NCBI GenBank assembly: GCA_019745395.1
Contig: JAIETG010000020.1
Coordinates: forward strand, 1-64,000
From: Rhabdochlamydiaceae bacterium
GTDB lineage: Bacteria; Chlamydiota; Chlamydiia; Chlamydiales; Rhabdochlamydiaceae
Reading direction: 5' to 3'
DNA: 64,000 nucleotides
Part shown: positions 54,871-63,984 of the stretch, one piece after another
Layout of the letters: the number at the start of each line of letters is the position of its first letter
Position numbering within the stretch: the stretch's first letter is position 1
Notes under the pieces: model-generated
The model's database searches: none
What the model was told of the DNA's origin: nothing
Seen by the model: the letters and a program-made list of their open reading frames with translations, nothing else
Translations under genes and position numbers: made by a program

Positions 54871-54945
54871 CCATAAAGACAGACATTATGAAGATTTATG
54901 AGGTTTGTCTCAAGTAGAAAGAAATAATTAGGAGATAAGGAAATC

Positions 54946-56403
54946 ATGCAAAGCCAAGCAGATATCGGACTTATAGGACTTGCCGTCATGGGGCAAAATC
55001 TTGTTTTGAATATGAATGACCATGGTTATACCGTTGCTGTATTCAATCGCACGACCGCAAAGGTCGATGAATTTTTGCAAACTACAGCCAAAGGGACTAA
55101 GGTCATAGGCACTCATAGTCTTAAAGAGTTTTTTTCGACGTTGAAGCGTCCTCGAAAAGTTATGATGATGGTAAAAGCTGGTAAAGCTGTAGATGAGCTT
55201 ATTGCAGAGTGTCTTCCTTTTATGGAATCTGGAGATATTATCATTGATGGGGGAAATAGTCTCTATCTCGACAGTGAAAGAAGGATGCAGGAACTAGAGA
55301 AAAAGGGGATCTTTTTTGTAGGTTCTGGGGTTTCCGGAGGAGAAGAGGGCGCTCGCCATGGTCCTTCTATCATGCCGGGAGGAAATCAAAAAGCATGGCC
55401 TTTTATAAAAGAGATCTTTCAAAGTATTTCAGCTAAAGCCTCCGAAGATGGGCTGCCTTGTTGTGAGTGGATTGGAGAAGGGGGAGCTGGCCACTATGTC
55501 AAAATGGTGCATAACGGGATTGAATATGGAGATATGCAGCTGATTTGCGAAGCATATCAAATTTTAAGAGAAGCTCTTGGTTGCTCTATAGAGGAAATTC
55601 GAGAGATTTTTACTTCCTGGAACCAAGGCGTCCTCAATAGTTATTTGATCGAAATTGCAAGTCTTGTCTTTGCTCATAAGGACAAAGATGGATCTCCTTT
55701 AGTGGATAAGATTTTAGATGTGGCCGGACAAAAAGGCACGGGAAAATGGACGGGGATCAGTGCTTTAGAGCTCGGGCTTCCTGTAACTTTAATTGGGGAA
55801 GCTGTTTTTGCTAGATGCCTATCTTCTTTGAAAGATGAAAGGGTAAAAGCTTCTGAGTTATATCCATGTCGTAAGCTTTCGCCGCCTGCTGATAAAAAAC
55901 AAAAAATTGAAGAAGTTATGCAAGCTCTTTATGCCTCTAAAATCATTAGCTACGCGCAAGGATTTACTTTGATTAAGCTTGCTGCTAAAGAGTTTAAATG
56001 GACCCTAGATTATGGTTCTATTGCTTTGATTTGGAGAGCTGGATGTATAATCCGCAGTCGTTTTCTAAACGATATCAAAAAAGCGTTTGTGAAAAACCCT
56101 CAGCTGGACAATTTACTACTCGATCCTTTTTTTCAAGGAGAGATTCAAAAAGCAGAGCAGGGTTGGAGATCGATAGTTTCGTATAGCGCTCTTACAGGCA
56201 TTCCTGATCCTTGTTTTAGTACGGCACTTGCGTACTTTGATGGCTACCGTTGTCAAAGACTTCCAGCTAACCTTCTTCAGGCGTTAAGAGACTTTTTTGG
56301 CGCGCATACTTATGAAAGAGTAGATGCTCCTCGAGGAACGTTCTTCCATACCAATTGGACGGGAAGTGGTGGCAATATCACTGCCGGATCTTATAGTATC
56401 TAG
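54946..56403 (+). CDS. gnd: 6-phosphogluconate dehydrogenase, decarboxylating
   Basis: NADP-linked step of the pentose phosphate pathway giving ribulose 5-phosphate, NADPH and CO2. The 485-residue enzyme has the dinucleotide motif IGLAVMGQNLVLNMNDHGY with the NADP-type NRTTAK loop, GSGVSGGEEGARHGPSIMPG (substrate-binding), and the catalytic Lys186 and Asn190 in HYVKMVHNGIEY. AGGAGATAAGG ribosome site. Ends at a strong terminator. Confidence 0.97.
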   Translation: MQSQADIGLIGLAVMGQNLVLNMNDHGYTVAVFNRTTAKVDEFLQTTAKGTKVIGTHSLKEFFSTLKRPRKVMMMVKAGKAVDELIAECLPFMESGDIIIDGGNSLYLDSERRMQELEKKGIFFVGSGVSGGEEGARHGPSIMPGGNQKAWPFIKEIFQSISAKASEDGLPCCEWIGEGGAGHYVKMVHNGIEYGDMQLICEAYQILREALGCSIEEIREIFTSWNQGVLNSYLIEIASLVFAHKDKDGSPLVDKILDVAGQKGTGKWTGISALELGLPVTLIGEAVFARCLSSLKDERVKASELYPCRKLSPPADKKQKIEEVMQALYASKIISYAQGFTLIKLAAKEFKWTLDYGSIALIWRAGCIIRSRFLNDIKKAFVKNPQLDNLLLDPFFQGEIQKAEQGWRSIVSYSALTGIPDPCFSTALAYFDGYRCQRLPANLLQALRDFFGAHTYERVDAPRGTFFHTNWTGSGGNITAGSYSI

Positions 56404-56410
56404 TTTTTTT

Positions 56411-56447
56411 AAGCAGATAGAGAGGAACCTCTCTATCTGCTTTTCGA
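56411..56447. terminator. Bidirectional terminator between gnd and a convergent gene
   Basis: AAGCAGATAGAGAGG (56411-56425) and CCTCTCTATCTGCTT (56428-56442), flanked by T-runs on either strand. A near copy of this hairpin occurs at 57278-57305. Confidence 0.9.
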
Positions 56448-56451
56448 TTTT

Positions 56452-56979
56452 TTACCCTTTATTACATTGTAAATACCTTGATGAGGATTGAAATCCATAT
56501 TCTAAGGTGTTCCAAAATGCATGTGTAGCAAAAGCGGCTATTCCTAATATCGCTGCAGAGAATATTCCGCTGACTACAGGAGAAAGATCTGATACGTTAT
56601 GAGGAAGAGCTTTTGCCGTTGTTGTCGTCGTTGTCATTATGGTTTTTCCAATCACCTTTCCATTTTTATCTTTTAAGGGAGTTACTGATTCTTCTACTTT
56701 GGTTATTGGTGTTGCAGTAAATTGTTTAGTGTCCGAGTTGAAATTTGGTAGGATTTGTTGTTTTCGATCGGTTCCGATGACATATTGGGCTAATTTGAAT
56801 ATAGCAAACAAAGCGGATGTGGTGGCTAAAAATTTGAGAGAGATATATCCCACTTTTTTCATTCCATTGGAAAACTCAACAGCTTCTGAAAGGTTATCAC
56901 AGGTGCTGTTCAAAATACTAGATGAAAGTTTATTTCTGATTATGTCAAATCCTATTGATGCATTGTTGTGTATTTCCAT
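56452..56979 (-). CDS. Two-lobe membrane protein A of the GTDRKQ family
   Basis: 175 residues, no signal peptide. A hydrophobic lobe (VGYISLKFLATTSALFAIFK, residues 43-62), then YVIGTDRKQQILPN, a variable polar loop of about 70 residues with Thr-rich segment, a second lobe (VVSGIFSAAILGIAAFATHA) with FWNTLEYG, and the end SRYLQCNKG. Genes B and C have the same layout: SLSD or NLSEAVEFSNGMKK, GTDRKQ, lobe, N-T-L-E, Q-C. The whole reads as a family of three paralogues in one cluster. Two hydrophobic lobes with polar ends are like chlamydial Inc proteins, but the spacing is unusual. No known family. Confidence 0.75.
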   Translation of the reverse strand: MEIHNNASIGFDIIRNKLSSSILNSTCDNLSEAVEFSNGMKKVGYISLKFLATTSALFAIFKLAQYVIGTDRKQQILPNFNSDTKQFTATPITKVEESVTPLKDKNGKVIGKTIMTTTTTTAKALPHNVSDLSPVVSGIFSAAILGIAAFATHAFWNTLEYGFQSSSRYLQCNKG

Positions 56980-57326
56980 TTCTTTTTAACCTTGTTTTGT
57001 TTTTGTTGTATTATATTTCGTTTTATTATTTCTTTTCAATATGAAGTTATTTTTTTAAGTGGGTTGAAAGTTTAATTTGGATTCGAAATGTCTATTTTTC
57101 GTTGTAAGAATGATGATTGATGTTCTTTTCTCTAAAAATAATGTTTGGAAAATGAATGCAGTCAAAATAATTTTCAAAATTTATTAAAAACTATTTTTGT
57201 GTGAGTCTATGATTTTTTCAGTAGGAAATATTTTTTAGGGGGATTTCTCTCTGATGAGGATTCCGTAATTGTTTAAGGCAGATAGAAAGACAACTTTCTA
57301 TCTGCTCAAATGAAAGGTAGGAACTT
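56980..57326. other. Intergenic region with a hairpin
   Basis: Mostly AT-rich with no gene. A perfect 12-base stem, GCAGATAGAAAG (57278-57289), loop ACAA, CTTTCTATCTGC (57294-57305), sits 21 bases after the stop of gene B (minus strand), where it probably works as its terminator. The stem sequence is a near copy of the gnd terminator, a sign of duplication with this gene family. Confidence 0.6.
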
Positions 57327-57773
57327 TTAAGCTTTGCATTGAAAATAACTAGAAGAAGCTCGAAGGCCTCTTTCGAGGGTGTTGCAAAGTGTATACGTTA
57401 CAACAGCGCATGCGCCCAATACGGCAGCTTTTCCTAATTTACCCGCAATAGATGGCTCGGGAGCCTTTCTGTATGGTAGTTTTATAAAGGACTCTTTTCC
57501 AGATCCATCTTTTATAGGAATTGTTAGGTAAGAGGTGGTGGGTGGTATGAATCTAATTCCTTTAGAGTCTACTTCTAAATTAGGTGGTAGAATGTGTTGT
57601 TTTCTATCCGTTCCTATAGCGTACTGGCACAATTTTATTGTAGCAATTCCTAAAGTAGCTATCGCTGCAACTTTAAATCCGATAGTTCCTGTCAGCTTAA
57701 CGCCGTGAGTAAAATCAATACTGTCAGATAAAACGTTACATCCCGCGTTTGAAAGAAATTTGGGTATTTCCAT
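57327..57773 (-). CDS. Two-lobe membrane protein B of the GTDRKQ family
   Basis: 148 residues with a TGGAG ribosome site. Lobe 1 is TIGFKVAAIATLGIATIKL, followed by CQYAIGTDRKQHILP, a polar loop, lobe 2 KAAVLGACAVVTYTLCNTLE and the end SSSYFQCKA. NVLSDSIDFTHGVKLTG upstream of lobe 1 matches gene C (SDGIDFANGIKKTG) and gene A (SEAVEFSNGMKKVG). It is separated from gene C by 36 bases, so the two probably share a transcript. Confidence 0.72.
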   Translation of the reverse strand: MEIPKFLSNAGCNVLSDSIDFTHGVKLTGTIGFKVAAIATLGIATIKLCQYAIGTDRKQHILPPNLEVDSKGIRFIPPTTSYLTIPIKDGSGKESFIKLPYRKAPEPSIAGKLGKAAVLGACAVVTYTLCNTLERGLRASSSYFQCKA

Positions 57774-57809
57774 TAATTATCTCCAAAATAGTTGGGTTAA
57801 ATTATTTGT

Positions 57810-58259
57810 TTATGAATGGCATTGTAAATGTTTTGAGAAAGATCGAAGTATTCCTTCGATTGCATTCCAAAATAGATATGTTGCTATCGCTGAGGCTCCT
57901 AATAAAATCCCACCGCAAACTCCTGAAGCGATTGGAGGAATAGTTATTACTGTCCTAACACTAGGGGAAATCACTTTTCCCTCTTTGTCTTTTGTTGGAA
58001 CCTGGAATTCTTTTGCTCCTGAGATCGGCTTTGAGGTAATTCCTTTAGAGTTCCACTCGATATTTGGTACTAGTTTTTGTTTTCTATCTGTTCCTACAGC
58101 GTATTGGTATAGCTTTACCACGGCAAATGTCGCGCATATAACTGCTCCAGTTTTTAATGTGACAAATCCTGTTTTTTTTATGCCATTGGCAAAATCGATC
58201 CCATCAGATAAACCGCTACATACAGGATAAGAAAAAATTTTAGATATTTCCATGTCCAT
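57810..58259 (-). CDS. Two-lobe membrane protein C of the GTDRKQ family
   Basis: 149 residues; GGAG is four bases before ATG 58259 and ten before ATG 58253, either being possible. Lobe 1 TGFVTLKTGAVICATFAVVK, then YQYAVGTDRKQKLVPN, a polar loop with VPTKDKEGKVISP, lobe 2 GGILLGASAIATYLFWNAIE, end SKHLQCHS. Of the three, A and C are closest in the loop (KDKNGKVIG versus KDKEGKVIS). Confidence 0.72.
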   Translation of the reverse strand: MDMEISKIFSYPVCSGLSDGIDFANGIKKTGFVTLKTGAVICATFAVVKLYQYAVGTDRKQKLVPNIEWNSKGITSKPISGAKEFQVPTKDKEGKVISPSVRTVITIPPIASGVCGGILLGASAIATYLFWNAIEGILRSFSKHLQCHS

Positions 58260-58612
58260 ATCTCTCCATTTACCTATTTTAAAGAAAATGTAAATATTAG
58301 CATGGGGTGTGGTTTTTTCCCACGGTTAAAAAATTCATATCCGCTCATTTCTTTTTTTTATTTGATTAGTGTTTTTTTGTTATTTCGAATTGTTTTTTCG
58401 TTTGTTTTAATTTTATAAACAGATAATAAATATTAGACATTCGAGTTGCCAATGCAAAGATGTGCGCAATATGTTTTCTAGTGTCTAGGGGTGCAAATCC
58501 TATGAAATTTTATATGTTGTCAAAAATAAAGGAGGAAATCTGTTCGAAACTCTTTAGGGTTGTCCCAAATAGAGAATACTTTTTGTATAAGAATGGCAAT
58601 ATAATGAATGGC
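58260..58612. other. Intergenic region between divergent-looking membrane gene C and the lepA terminator
   Basis: AT-rich; no gene supported. A 76-codon plus-strand frame (58460-58690) would run over the end of lepA and has no ribosome site. No tRNA or structured RNA is recognisable. Confidence 0.4.
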
Positions 58613-58646
58613 TTTAAAAAAAAGCTCCAGCGAGACCTGAAGCTTT
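58613..58646 (-). terminator. lepA terminator
   Basis: AAAGCTCCAG (58621-58630), loop, CTGAAGCTTT (58637-58646), with one G-T pair; on the minus strand it is followed by eight T. Ten bases downstream of the lepA stop. Confidence 0.9.
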
Positions 58647-58655
58647 TGCTAGTTT

Positions 58656-60470
58656 TTAAGAATCTTCTTCTGCTCGAAGAACTTCCATGAAAGCAGATTG
58701 AGGGATATTGACTTTCCCAATCTCTTTCATCTTCTTTTTTCCTTTCTTTTGTTTTTCCCAGAGCTTGCGCTTACGTGTGATATCTCCACCATAGCATTTG
58801 GCTGTAACATTTTTTGTAATAGCGCGGATCGTTTCTCTGGCGATGATCTTGCCTCCAATCGCTGCTTGGATCGGGACTTTGAACTGCTGCATGGGGATTA
58901 CTTCAATAAGTTTTTTGCAGATCGCTCTGCCTTTGTTTTCTGCTTTAGTACGGTGTACAAGGCAGGAAAATGCATCGACGGGCTCTTCATTGACGCGGAT
59001 CTCAAGCTTAACGATATCGCTAACGCGATAAGAGTCGGATTCGTAATCAAAGGATCCATACCCTCTTGTTACAGATTTGAGCTTATCATTGAAGTCTGTG
59101 ATGATTTCGTTCAAAGGCATTAGATAAGTTAAAAGAAGTCTTTTCCCATCTACTGTTTCTGTTTTTGTTTGCTCTCCTCGTTTGTCCATGCCGAGGCTCA
59201 TGATAGCTCCGAGGTATTCAGCTGGAGCCATGATATGGCATTTAACCCAAGGTTCTTCGATTTTATCGATCAAGGTTACGTCTGGAAAGTGAGCGACGTT
59301 ATCAATGTTTACTTGAGATCCATCAGAAAGGGTAAATTTATAGACAACGCTTGGGGCTGTTGTGATGATATCTAAGTCGAATTCTCGTTGTAGTCTTTCA
59401 AAGACGATCTCTAAATGCAAAAGTCCTAAAAATCCACATCGGAAGCCAAATCCTAAAGCTAAGCTGCTTTCTTGTTCTACATGTAAAGCAGAGTCATTCA
59501 AGCAAAGCTTTGTTAAGGCATCTCGTACCACTTCAAAATCTGAAGAATCAACCGGATAGATTCCTGCAAAAACAACAGGAGAGATGACTTGGAATCCTGG
59601 GAGGGGGTCTTTTGCGGGATTTTGTACAGTGGTTACCGTATCTCCGATTTTCACGTCGGCAGTGTTTTTGATGTTGGCTAAAATATAGCCCACTTCTCCA
59701 GCTCTTAATTTTTCTACGGGTTTTTCATTCGGAGAAAAAACTCCCACCTCTTGCACTTCAAAGATTTTTCCGGAGATCATCATTTTGATTTGTGTTTTTT
59801 TAGAAATCTCCCCACTCATTATCCGTAAGTAGACTAAAACACCTCGGTAGGTGTCATAATGCGAGTCAAATACGAGGGCTTTTAGGCAGGTTTCTGTGGA
59901 TTCCTTAGGACATGGAACATCAATTAAAATTCTCTCTAAAATTTCGGCAATTCCAATCCCTGTTTTTGCAGAGCATAAAACAGCATTTGAAGTATCGAGT
60001 CCGATGACGTCTTCTACCTGTTGTTTAACGGAATCCACATCAGCAGAAGGGAGATCGATCTTGTTAATGACGGGAACAATTTCCAGTCCTCGATCTAAAG
60101 CAAGGTAGACATTGGCCAAGCTTTGCGCTTGAACACCTTGTACGGCATCGATGACGAGAAGGGCCCCTTCGCAAGCCGATAAAGACCGAGAAACTTCATA
60201 AGAAAAATCGACGTGTCCTGGGGTGTCGATGAAGTTGATTTGATAGACCTGACCATCTTTTGCCGTATAGTACATGCTCACGGGATGTGCTTTGATTGTA
60301 ATGCCTCGTTCCCGTTCCAGGTCCATAGCATCTAATACCTGCTCTTGCATTTGTCTCTGAGGGATGGTGCCAGTAATCTCTAGGAGGCGGTCTGCTATCG
60401 TAGATTTGCCGTGGTCAATATGGGCAATAATAGAAAAATTTCGAATTTTTGTTCTGTCGTATGTAAACAT
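58656..60470 (-). CDS. lepA: Elongation factor 4 (LepA)
   Basis: A 604-residue ribosome-binding GTPase implicated in biogenesis or back-translocation. Motifs: [20 protein letters not shown] (G1), [15 protein letters not shown] (G3), [10 protein letters not shown] (G4); [15 protein letters not shown] in switch I; and the LepA-specific C-terminal region ending [14 protein letters not shown]. Chlamydia also has lepA next to gnd and npt1. It has its own promoter (60497-60525). Confidence 0.97.
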   Translation of the reverse strand: MFTYDRTKIRNFSIIAHIDHGKSTIADRLLEITGTIPQRQMQEQVLDAMDLERERGITIKAHPVSMYYTAKDGQVYQINFIDTPGHVDFSYEVSRSLSACEGALLVIDAVQGVQAQSLANVYLALDRGLEIVPVINKIDLPSADVDSVKQQVEDVIGLDTSNAVLCSAKTGIGIAEILERILIDVPCPKESTETCLKALVFDSHYDTYRGVLVYLRIMSGEISKKTQIKMMISGKIFEVQEVGVFSPNEKPVEKLRAGEVGYILANIKNTADVKIGDTVTTVQNPAKDPLPGFQVISPVVFAGIYPVDSSDFEVVRDALTKLCLNDSALHVEQESSLALGFGFRCGFLGLLHLEIVFERLQREFDLDIITTAPSVVYKFTLSDGSQVNIDNVAHFPDVTLIDKIEEPWVKCHIMAPAEYLGAIMSLGMDKRGEQTKTETVDGKRLLLTYLMPLNEIITDFNDKLKSVTRGYGSFDYESDSYRVSDIVKLEIRVNEEPVDAFSCLVHRTKAENKGRAICKKLIEVIPMQQFKVPIQAAIGGKIIARETIRAITKNVTAKCYGGDITRKRKLWEKQKKGKKKMKEIGKVNIPQSAFMEVLRAEEDS

Positions 60471-60496
60471 GGATCTATCTCAAAAGAAAAGAAACG

Positions 60497-60525
60497 ACTA
60501 TATGCGATAAAATCTTAGAACGCAA
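60497..60525 (-). promoter_or_regulatory. lepA promoter
   Basis: On the minus strand TTGCGT (60520-60525), 17-base spacer, TATAGT (60497-60502), with a start near 60490, 20 bases before the ATG at 60470. Confidence 0.6.
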
Positions 60526-60631
60526 GATGGCTGTTTATGAAATGTAGGGCGTGCGAAGAGGTGGAAAATTTTTTAATGCCTTATTTGCAGGTGCTGTAAA
60601 TCTTTAAAAATGTTTAAATTTAACGATTAAT

Positions 60632-61105
60632 ATGAAGAGGTATATGTTAGAGTTAATTAACGAATTGAATTCCCTCATCTTTGATAAATTAGTGCAAGAT
60701 TATGAACGCGAATTTTCCTCTATCACTGGAAAGCAGAAAAATCAAGACGGAAAATACTCTGTAGATGTGGACTGGCATATCCCTAATATCGGTTATTATT
60801 GGAAAGAAGACTCTAATATAGCTGGTTTTTGCATTGTTGAGCCGATTGATGGTTATTCTGAGATCGTAGAATTTTATGTTATTCCTGCTTACAGAAAAAA
60901 AATGGTTGGCAAAAATATGGCTTTTGCTGTTTTTGATAAACATCCGGGGTTATGGCAAGTGAGGCAAATTTCAGGTCATGAGTTAGCAAAGATTTTCTGG
61001 AGAAGAGTAATCGGTGATTATACAAACGAAAATTATACTGAGTTGCAAATAGACGATCAGATCTGGGGCCAAGCGGTTTTTCAGAGATTTAATAATGGAA
61101 AATAA
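60632..61105 (+). CDS. GNAT-family N-acetyltransferase
   Basis: 157 residues, starting at ATG 60632 or, less likely, 60644. The GNAT core is visible: a beta-strand VEFYVIPAYR (beta-4), then the acetyl-CoA loop and helix RKKMVGKNMAFAVFDKHPGLW, beta-5 QVRQISGHELAKIFWRRVIG with the typical A-x-x-F-W-R pattern, and GDYTNENYTE. It resembles predicted acetyltransferases of the COG5628 type. The substrate is unknown. It stands alone between lepA and a membrane protein. Confidence 0.8.
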   Translation: MKRYMLELINELNSLIFDKLVQDYEREFSSITGKQKNQDGKYSVDVDWHIPNIGYYWKEDSNIAGFCIVEPIDGYSEIVEFYVIPAYRKKMVGKNMAFAVFDKHPGLWQVRQISGHELAKIFWRRVIGDYTNENYTELQIDDQIWGQAVFQRFNNGK

Positions 61106-61252
61106 TTTACTGAAATTAGAGGCGCATTTTTTTCTAAAGATACTAGAAGAGGATTGGATTATCTTTTCAGTAAACAGGTCCTTTTACAGATCATAAAAAA
61201 ATTCCGCTTAAAGAATAGTATATTACATTGCCTTCACATTTCTTGAGCGGAG

Positions 61253-62017
61253 TTAGCTTTCTTTAGCAAAGAGGTTAGTGTTCAAGAACTGGGACACATT
61301 CTTAGGAAAGTCTGGAGAGTGGCTTGTCTTATAGGCGATAGCGCCGGTTAAGATGCTAAATGTTCCGCTTACAAGGAAAGCTGTAAGAAGTGCTGCACCT
61401 TCTTGCGTTTGTTTTAATTGCGGGTCTTCCTCTTTCTTGGGATCTACAAGGCCTAAATAGCAAGCTGCGTTTTCTACTTGAGCAGCTCTCTTAGATCCGT
61501 TCTCTTGAGCATAGGTCGGAGGATGTGAAATTAAGTGTAAAAAGGGCGCTGTAATAAGACCGTCAAAAAACCAGCCTAAACAGGAAGTGTTAAAGTATTT
61601 TTCAACAAGGGGGTTTATATAGGTTTTAGTCATGCGTAATGCGGAGCTATTACTTGCAAAAATTTTAGATTCTAAGAAGTCGAGATTTTCAGGGGATAAG
61701 TAAGAATTTTCTGTGCCAACTTTTAACATAAGTGCTGTAGAGGCTCCTAGCGCTCCAGAGAAAATTCCCATGATGAAAGATGTTGTCGCGTGATATGCCC
61801 CATCTATAGCTCCTTGTGTTACAGCGGCGCCTATTTTACTAGCTTCTACTAAGGGTCTTAGTACATTGTCTTTAGCTGTTTTCGATTGTTTAAGGGCGCA
61901 TAGGGCTATTAGAGCTACTGTAGCGGTCGGTAGTGCTTTATTTAATATAGCTGAATTTTGAGAAGTAGATGCGAAATCTCTGAAGGAATAATTTGTATTG
62001 AGATTGGAAAAATCCAT
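61253..62017 (-). CDS. Multi-helix membrane protein, unknown; Inc-like candidate
   Basis: 254 residues starting from ATG 62017 (MDFSNLNTNYS) rather than 62038. Three or four hydrophobic lobes: ALPTATVALIALCALKQSK, AYHATTSFIMGIFSGALGAS, and near the C-terminus GAALLTAFLVSGTFSILTGA. The central loop (CLGWFFDGLITAPFLHLISH) is conserved-looking. There is no signal peptide, and no GTDRKQ motif. No known family; a secreted inclusion-membrane protein or an inner-membrane protein are both possible. Confidence 0.6.
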   Translation of the reverse strand: MDFSNLNTNYSFRDFASTSQNSAILNKALPTATVALIALCALKQSKTAKDNVLRPLVEASKIGAAVTQGAIDGAYHATTSFIMGIFSGALGASTALMLKVGTENSYLSPENLDFLESKIFASNSSALRMTKTYINPLVEKYFNTSCLGWFFDGLITAPFLHLISHPPTYAQENGSKRAAQVENAACYLGLVDPKKEEDPQLKQTQEGAALLTAFLVSGTFSILTGAIAYKTSHSPDFPKNVSQFLNTNLFAKES

Positions 62018-62099
62018 GCATTTGCTCACTAATTTCAAAGATTTGGGCGGCCATTTTAGTCTTCTAAAAGATATTAAGTCAAATCCTTATGGGCCCAGT

Positions 62100-62139
62100 A
62101 AAAAAAAAGCCTTTTACCCGAAAACGAGTAAAAGGCTTC
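62100..62139 (-). terminator. npt1 terminator
   Basis: AAGCCTTTTAC (62107-62117) and GTAAAAGGCTT (62128-62138), an 11-base stem; on the minus strand it is followed by TTTTTTTT. It ends the npt1 transcript, 26 bases after its stop. Confidence 0.92.
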
Positions 62140-62164
62140 GTTTGGAAAAAAAATTTCCTAAGAA

Positions 62165-63730
62165 CTAGCTAGTAGCTCCTTGGAGATTTTGATCCTGCTT
62201 TGATGCAACTTCTGCTTTTTTTGCTTGCTCTCTCTCTGCATTAAGCTGAGTGAATTTCTTTCCAAGAGACTTGGAAGCAAAAATCCAGGCAAAAATGATT
62301 CCAAAGAGAATTACGGCAATGTAAGGCGTAATTGCAGCTAAAGAACCGCATGCGAGGATGAGCCCTTGTTGAACAAGAGATCCGCCGGACTTACCAAAAC
62401 GAGCTCCTACAACGTCAATAGCTGCTTTTCCTTTAACCTTAGATTCTTGGTCTAAGGGGATGTAAGCCATTTCTTTGGTAGGGTCAAAGAGTGAGTACTT
62501 TGCAGACTTACTCATGATATTTTGTGCAGTTCCGAATATTACAGCCAACATAAGAGGTGTAGTACCTAGCATAGCGATGAATCCAACTAGGTAATCTCTG
62601 AAGATTACGAAGCCAAAGAATCCAGCTCCTGTTGCCAATAAAACCACCGGAGTGATCAAAGCAGCTACGGTCCATCCCCAACGGCGAATAACGTTTCCTC
62701 CGACGAAAAGCATCATCAAGATAGTGACTGCCCCTGTAATTGTAGAGAAGATCCCCATGAACGCGCTGTAATCGTTAGGATTTGGATATTGGAGTTTTAA
62801 TTGTCCTTTCCAAGTTACTTCTACGAGATTGATCGCAATTCCGTATCCGATAACAAGTATGGCCAGGCATCCCATGTACTTAGACTTCGCTAAGAACATA
62901 AAGCTTTCTTTTAGGGATAGCTTTGCTTTTTCTTTCTTAGGTTTCTTCACATCTGAAGCATCGAAGAATTTAGCATCAGTAAGAACGTTTTTATTGATCC
63001 ACCAATAGATTGCCATGATGGCAAGTCCAGAAAAAACAACCATGCTAAGCATGTAATTTAAGGAAACTCCCCAAGCATCTACTCCGGCAGCTAGCGTACT
63101 TCTGATGTTAGAGAAGTAAACGATAGTAGGTCCAGAGACGAGCATCGCTAAGTTAGCTCCTAGACCGAACATTGCATAGAATCTTTTGGATTCAGAGACT
63201 TTTGTAATGTCGTTAGCAAAACCCCAGAAAAGTAAGGAGATGGCAACGCTTCCCCAAAGTTCAGACATAATGTAGAAAAGGGCATATGTCCAGTTACGGA
63301 ATAAGGCGACTAATCCACTCAATCCTTTGGGAAGGTAAGCTGCAAGCGCGTCAGCAGCTGCAGATGGATGCAATGTATCTTTTAATGGATACAGTACTAG
63401 GGCAAAAATAGCAAAAAAGCTGATGAATCCTGTGATTGTCACATAGAACAGCTTTGGTTTGCTTAGAACATTACTCAGCTTTGCATAAATCAACATAAAG
63501 AGAATCGCAAAAGGAAGTACGCCCCATACTTTTAGAAAGGGGATCGCTTCAGCTCCGGAACCTGGAGCAGTAACGATCAATGCGTCTTTCGTATCTCTTA
63601 AGATTGTGTAGTTGAAATTAATGAAAAAGAATAAAAAAAACATTGGAAGGAGCTTCTTGAGCTCAAAATTATGGACGGGCCAAAAAAAGGACCGCCATCT
63701 TCCAAATTCGGTTGTTTTGGTTTCTGACAT
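62165..63730 (-). CDS. npt1: ATP/ADP translocase (nucleotide transporter, NTT family)
   Basis: Exchanges host ATP for bacterial ADP, the hallmark of chlamydial and rickettsial energy parasitism. The 521-residue protein has about 12 hydrophobic helices. Family features: FFINFNYTILRDTKDALIVT near residues 36-55, PGSGAEAIPFLKVWGVLPFA, and KVKGKAAIDVVGARFGKSGG with its charged residues near residue 430. The C-terminus is polar. Length is typical of Npt1. A GAGG ribosome site precedes the ATG. Chlamydia has npt1 next to lepA. Confidence 0.97.
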   Translation of the reverse strand: MSETKTTEFGRWRSFFWPVHNFELKKLLPMFFLFFFINFNYTILRDTKDALIVTAPGSGAEAIPFLKVWGVLPFAILFMLIYAKLSNVLSKPKLFYVTITGFISFFAIFALVLYPLKDTLHPSAAADALAAYLPKGLSGLVALFRNWTYALFYIMSELWGSVAISLLFWGFANDITKVSESKRFYAMFGLGANLAMLVSGPTIVYFSNIRSTLAAGVDAWGVSLNYMLSMVVFSGLAIMAIYWWINKNVLTDAKFFDASDVKKPKKEKAKLSLKESFMFLAKSKYMGCLAILVIGYGIAINLVEVTWKGQLKLQYPNPNDYSAFMGIFSTITGAVTILMMLFVGGNVIRRWGWTVAALITPVVLLATGAGFFGFVIFRDYLVGFIAMLGTTPLMLAVIFGTAQNIMSKSAKYSLFDPTKEMAYIPLDQESKVKGKAAIDVVGARFGKSGGSLVQQGLILACGSLAAITPYIAVILFGIIFAWIFASKSLGKKFTQLNAEREQAKKAEVASKQDQNLQGATS

Positions 63731-63768
63731 GTTTTATATCCTCATAGACAGACTATTAACAAATTCTT

Positions 63769-63790
63769 GTAGCGCCTTTAGGTTCGCTAC
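63769..63790. promoter_or_regulatory. Hairpin in the npt1 5' region
   Basis: GTAGCG (63769-63774) and CGCTAC (63785-63790), extendable by a G-T and a T-A pair, about 40 bases before the npt1 start. Possibly a leader structure influencing translation or RNA stability. Upstream bases to 63950 hold no gene on either strand. Confidence 0.35.
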
Positions 63791-63951
63791 GATAAAACAA
63801 AAGGCTTTAATTAAAAAACGCTCTTCTTTAAAACATTACCATTTTATTTGTTTGAGCTTTAATTTCAAGTACAAAATGAAAAAAAGTGCGCGGATAGTGA
63901 TTTTGTAGAGGAATCTGAGTGATATTCTATTTTTTTATCCGCTTCAAACAA

Positions 63952-63984
63952 AACGCCTCACCACTTAAATAAGGGCGAGGCGTT
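63952..63984 (-). terminator. Terminator of a minus-strand gene beyond the window edge
   Basis: AACGCCTC (63952-63959) and GAGGCGTT (63977-63984), with TTTTGTTT behind it on the minus strand. The gene it ends must start right of 64000. Confidence 0.7.

Noticed and set aside
58460-58690. 76-codon plus-strand ORF
   Set aside because: Runs over the lepA terminator and stop region, no ribosome site, low-complexity end.
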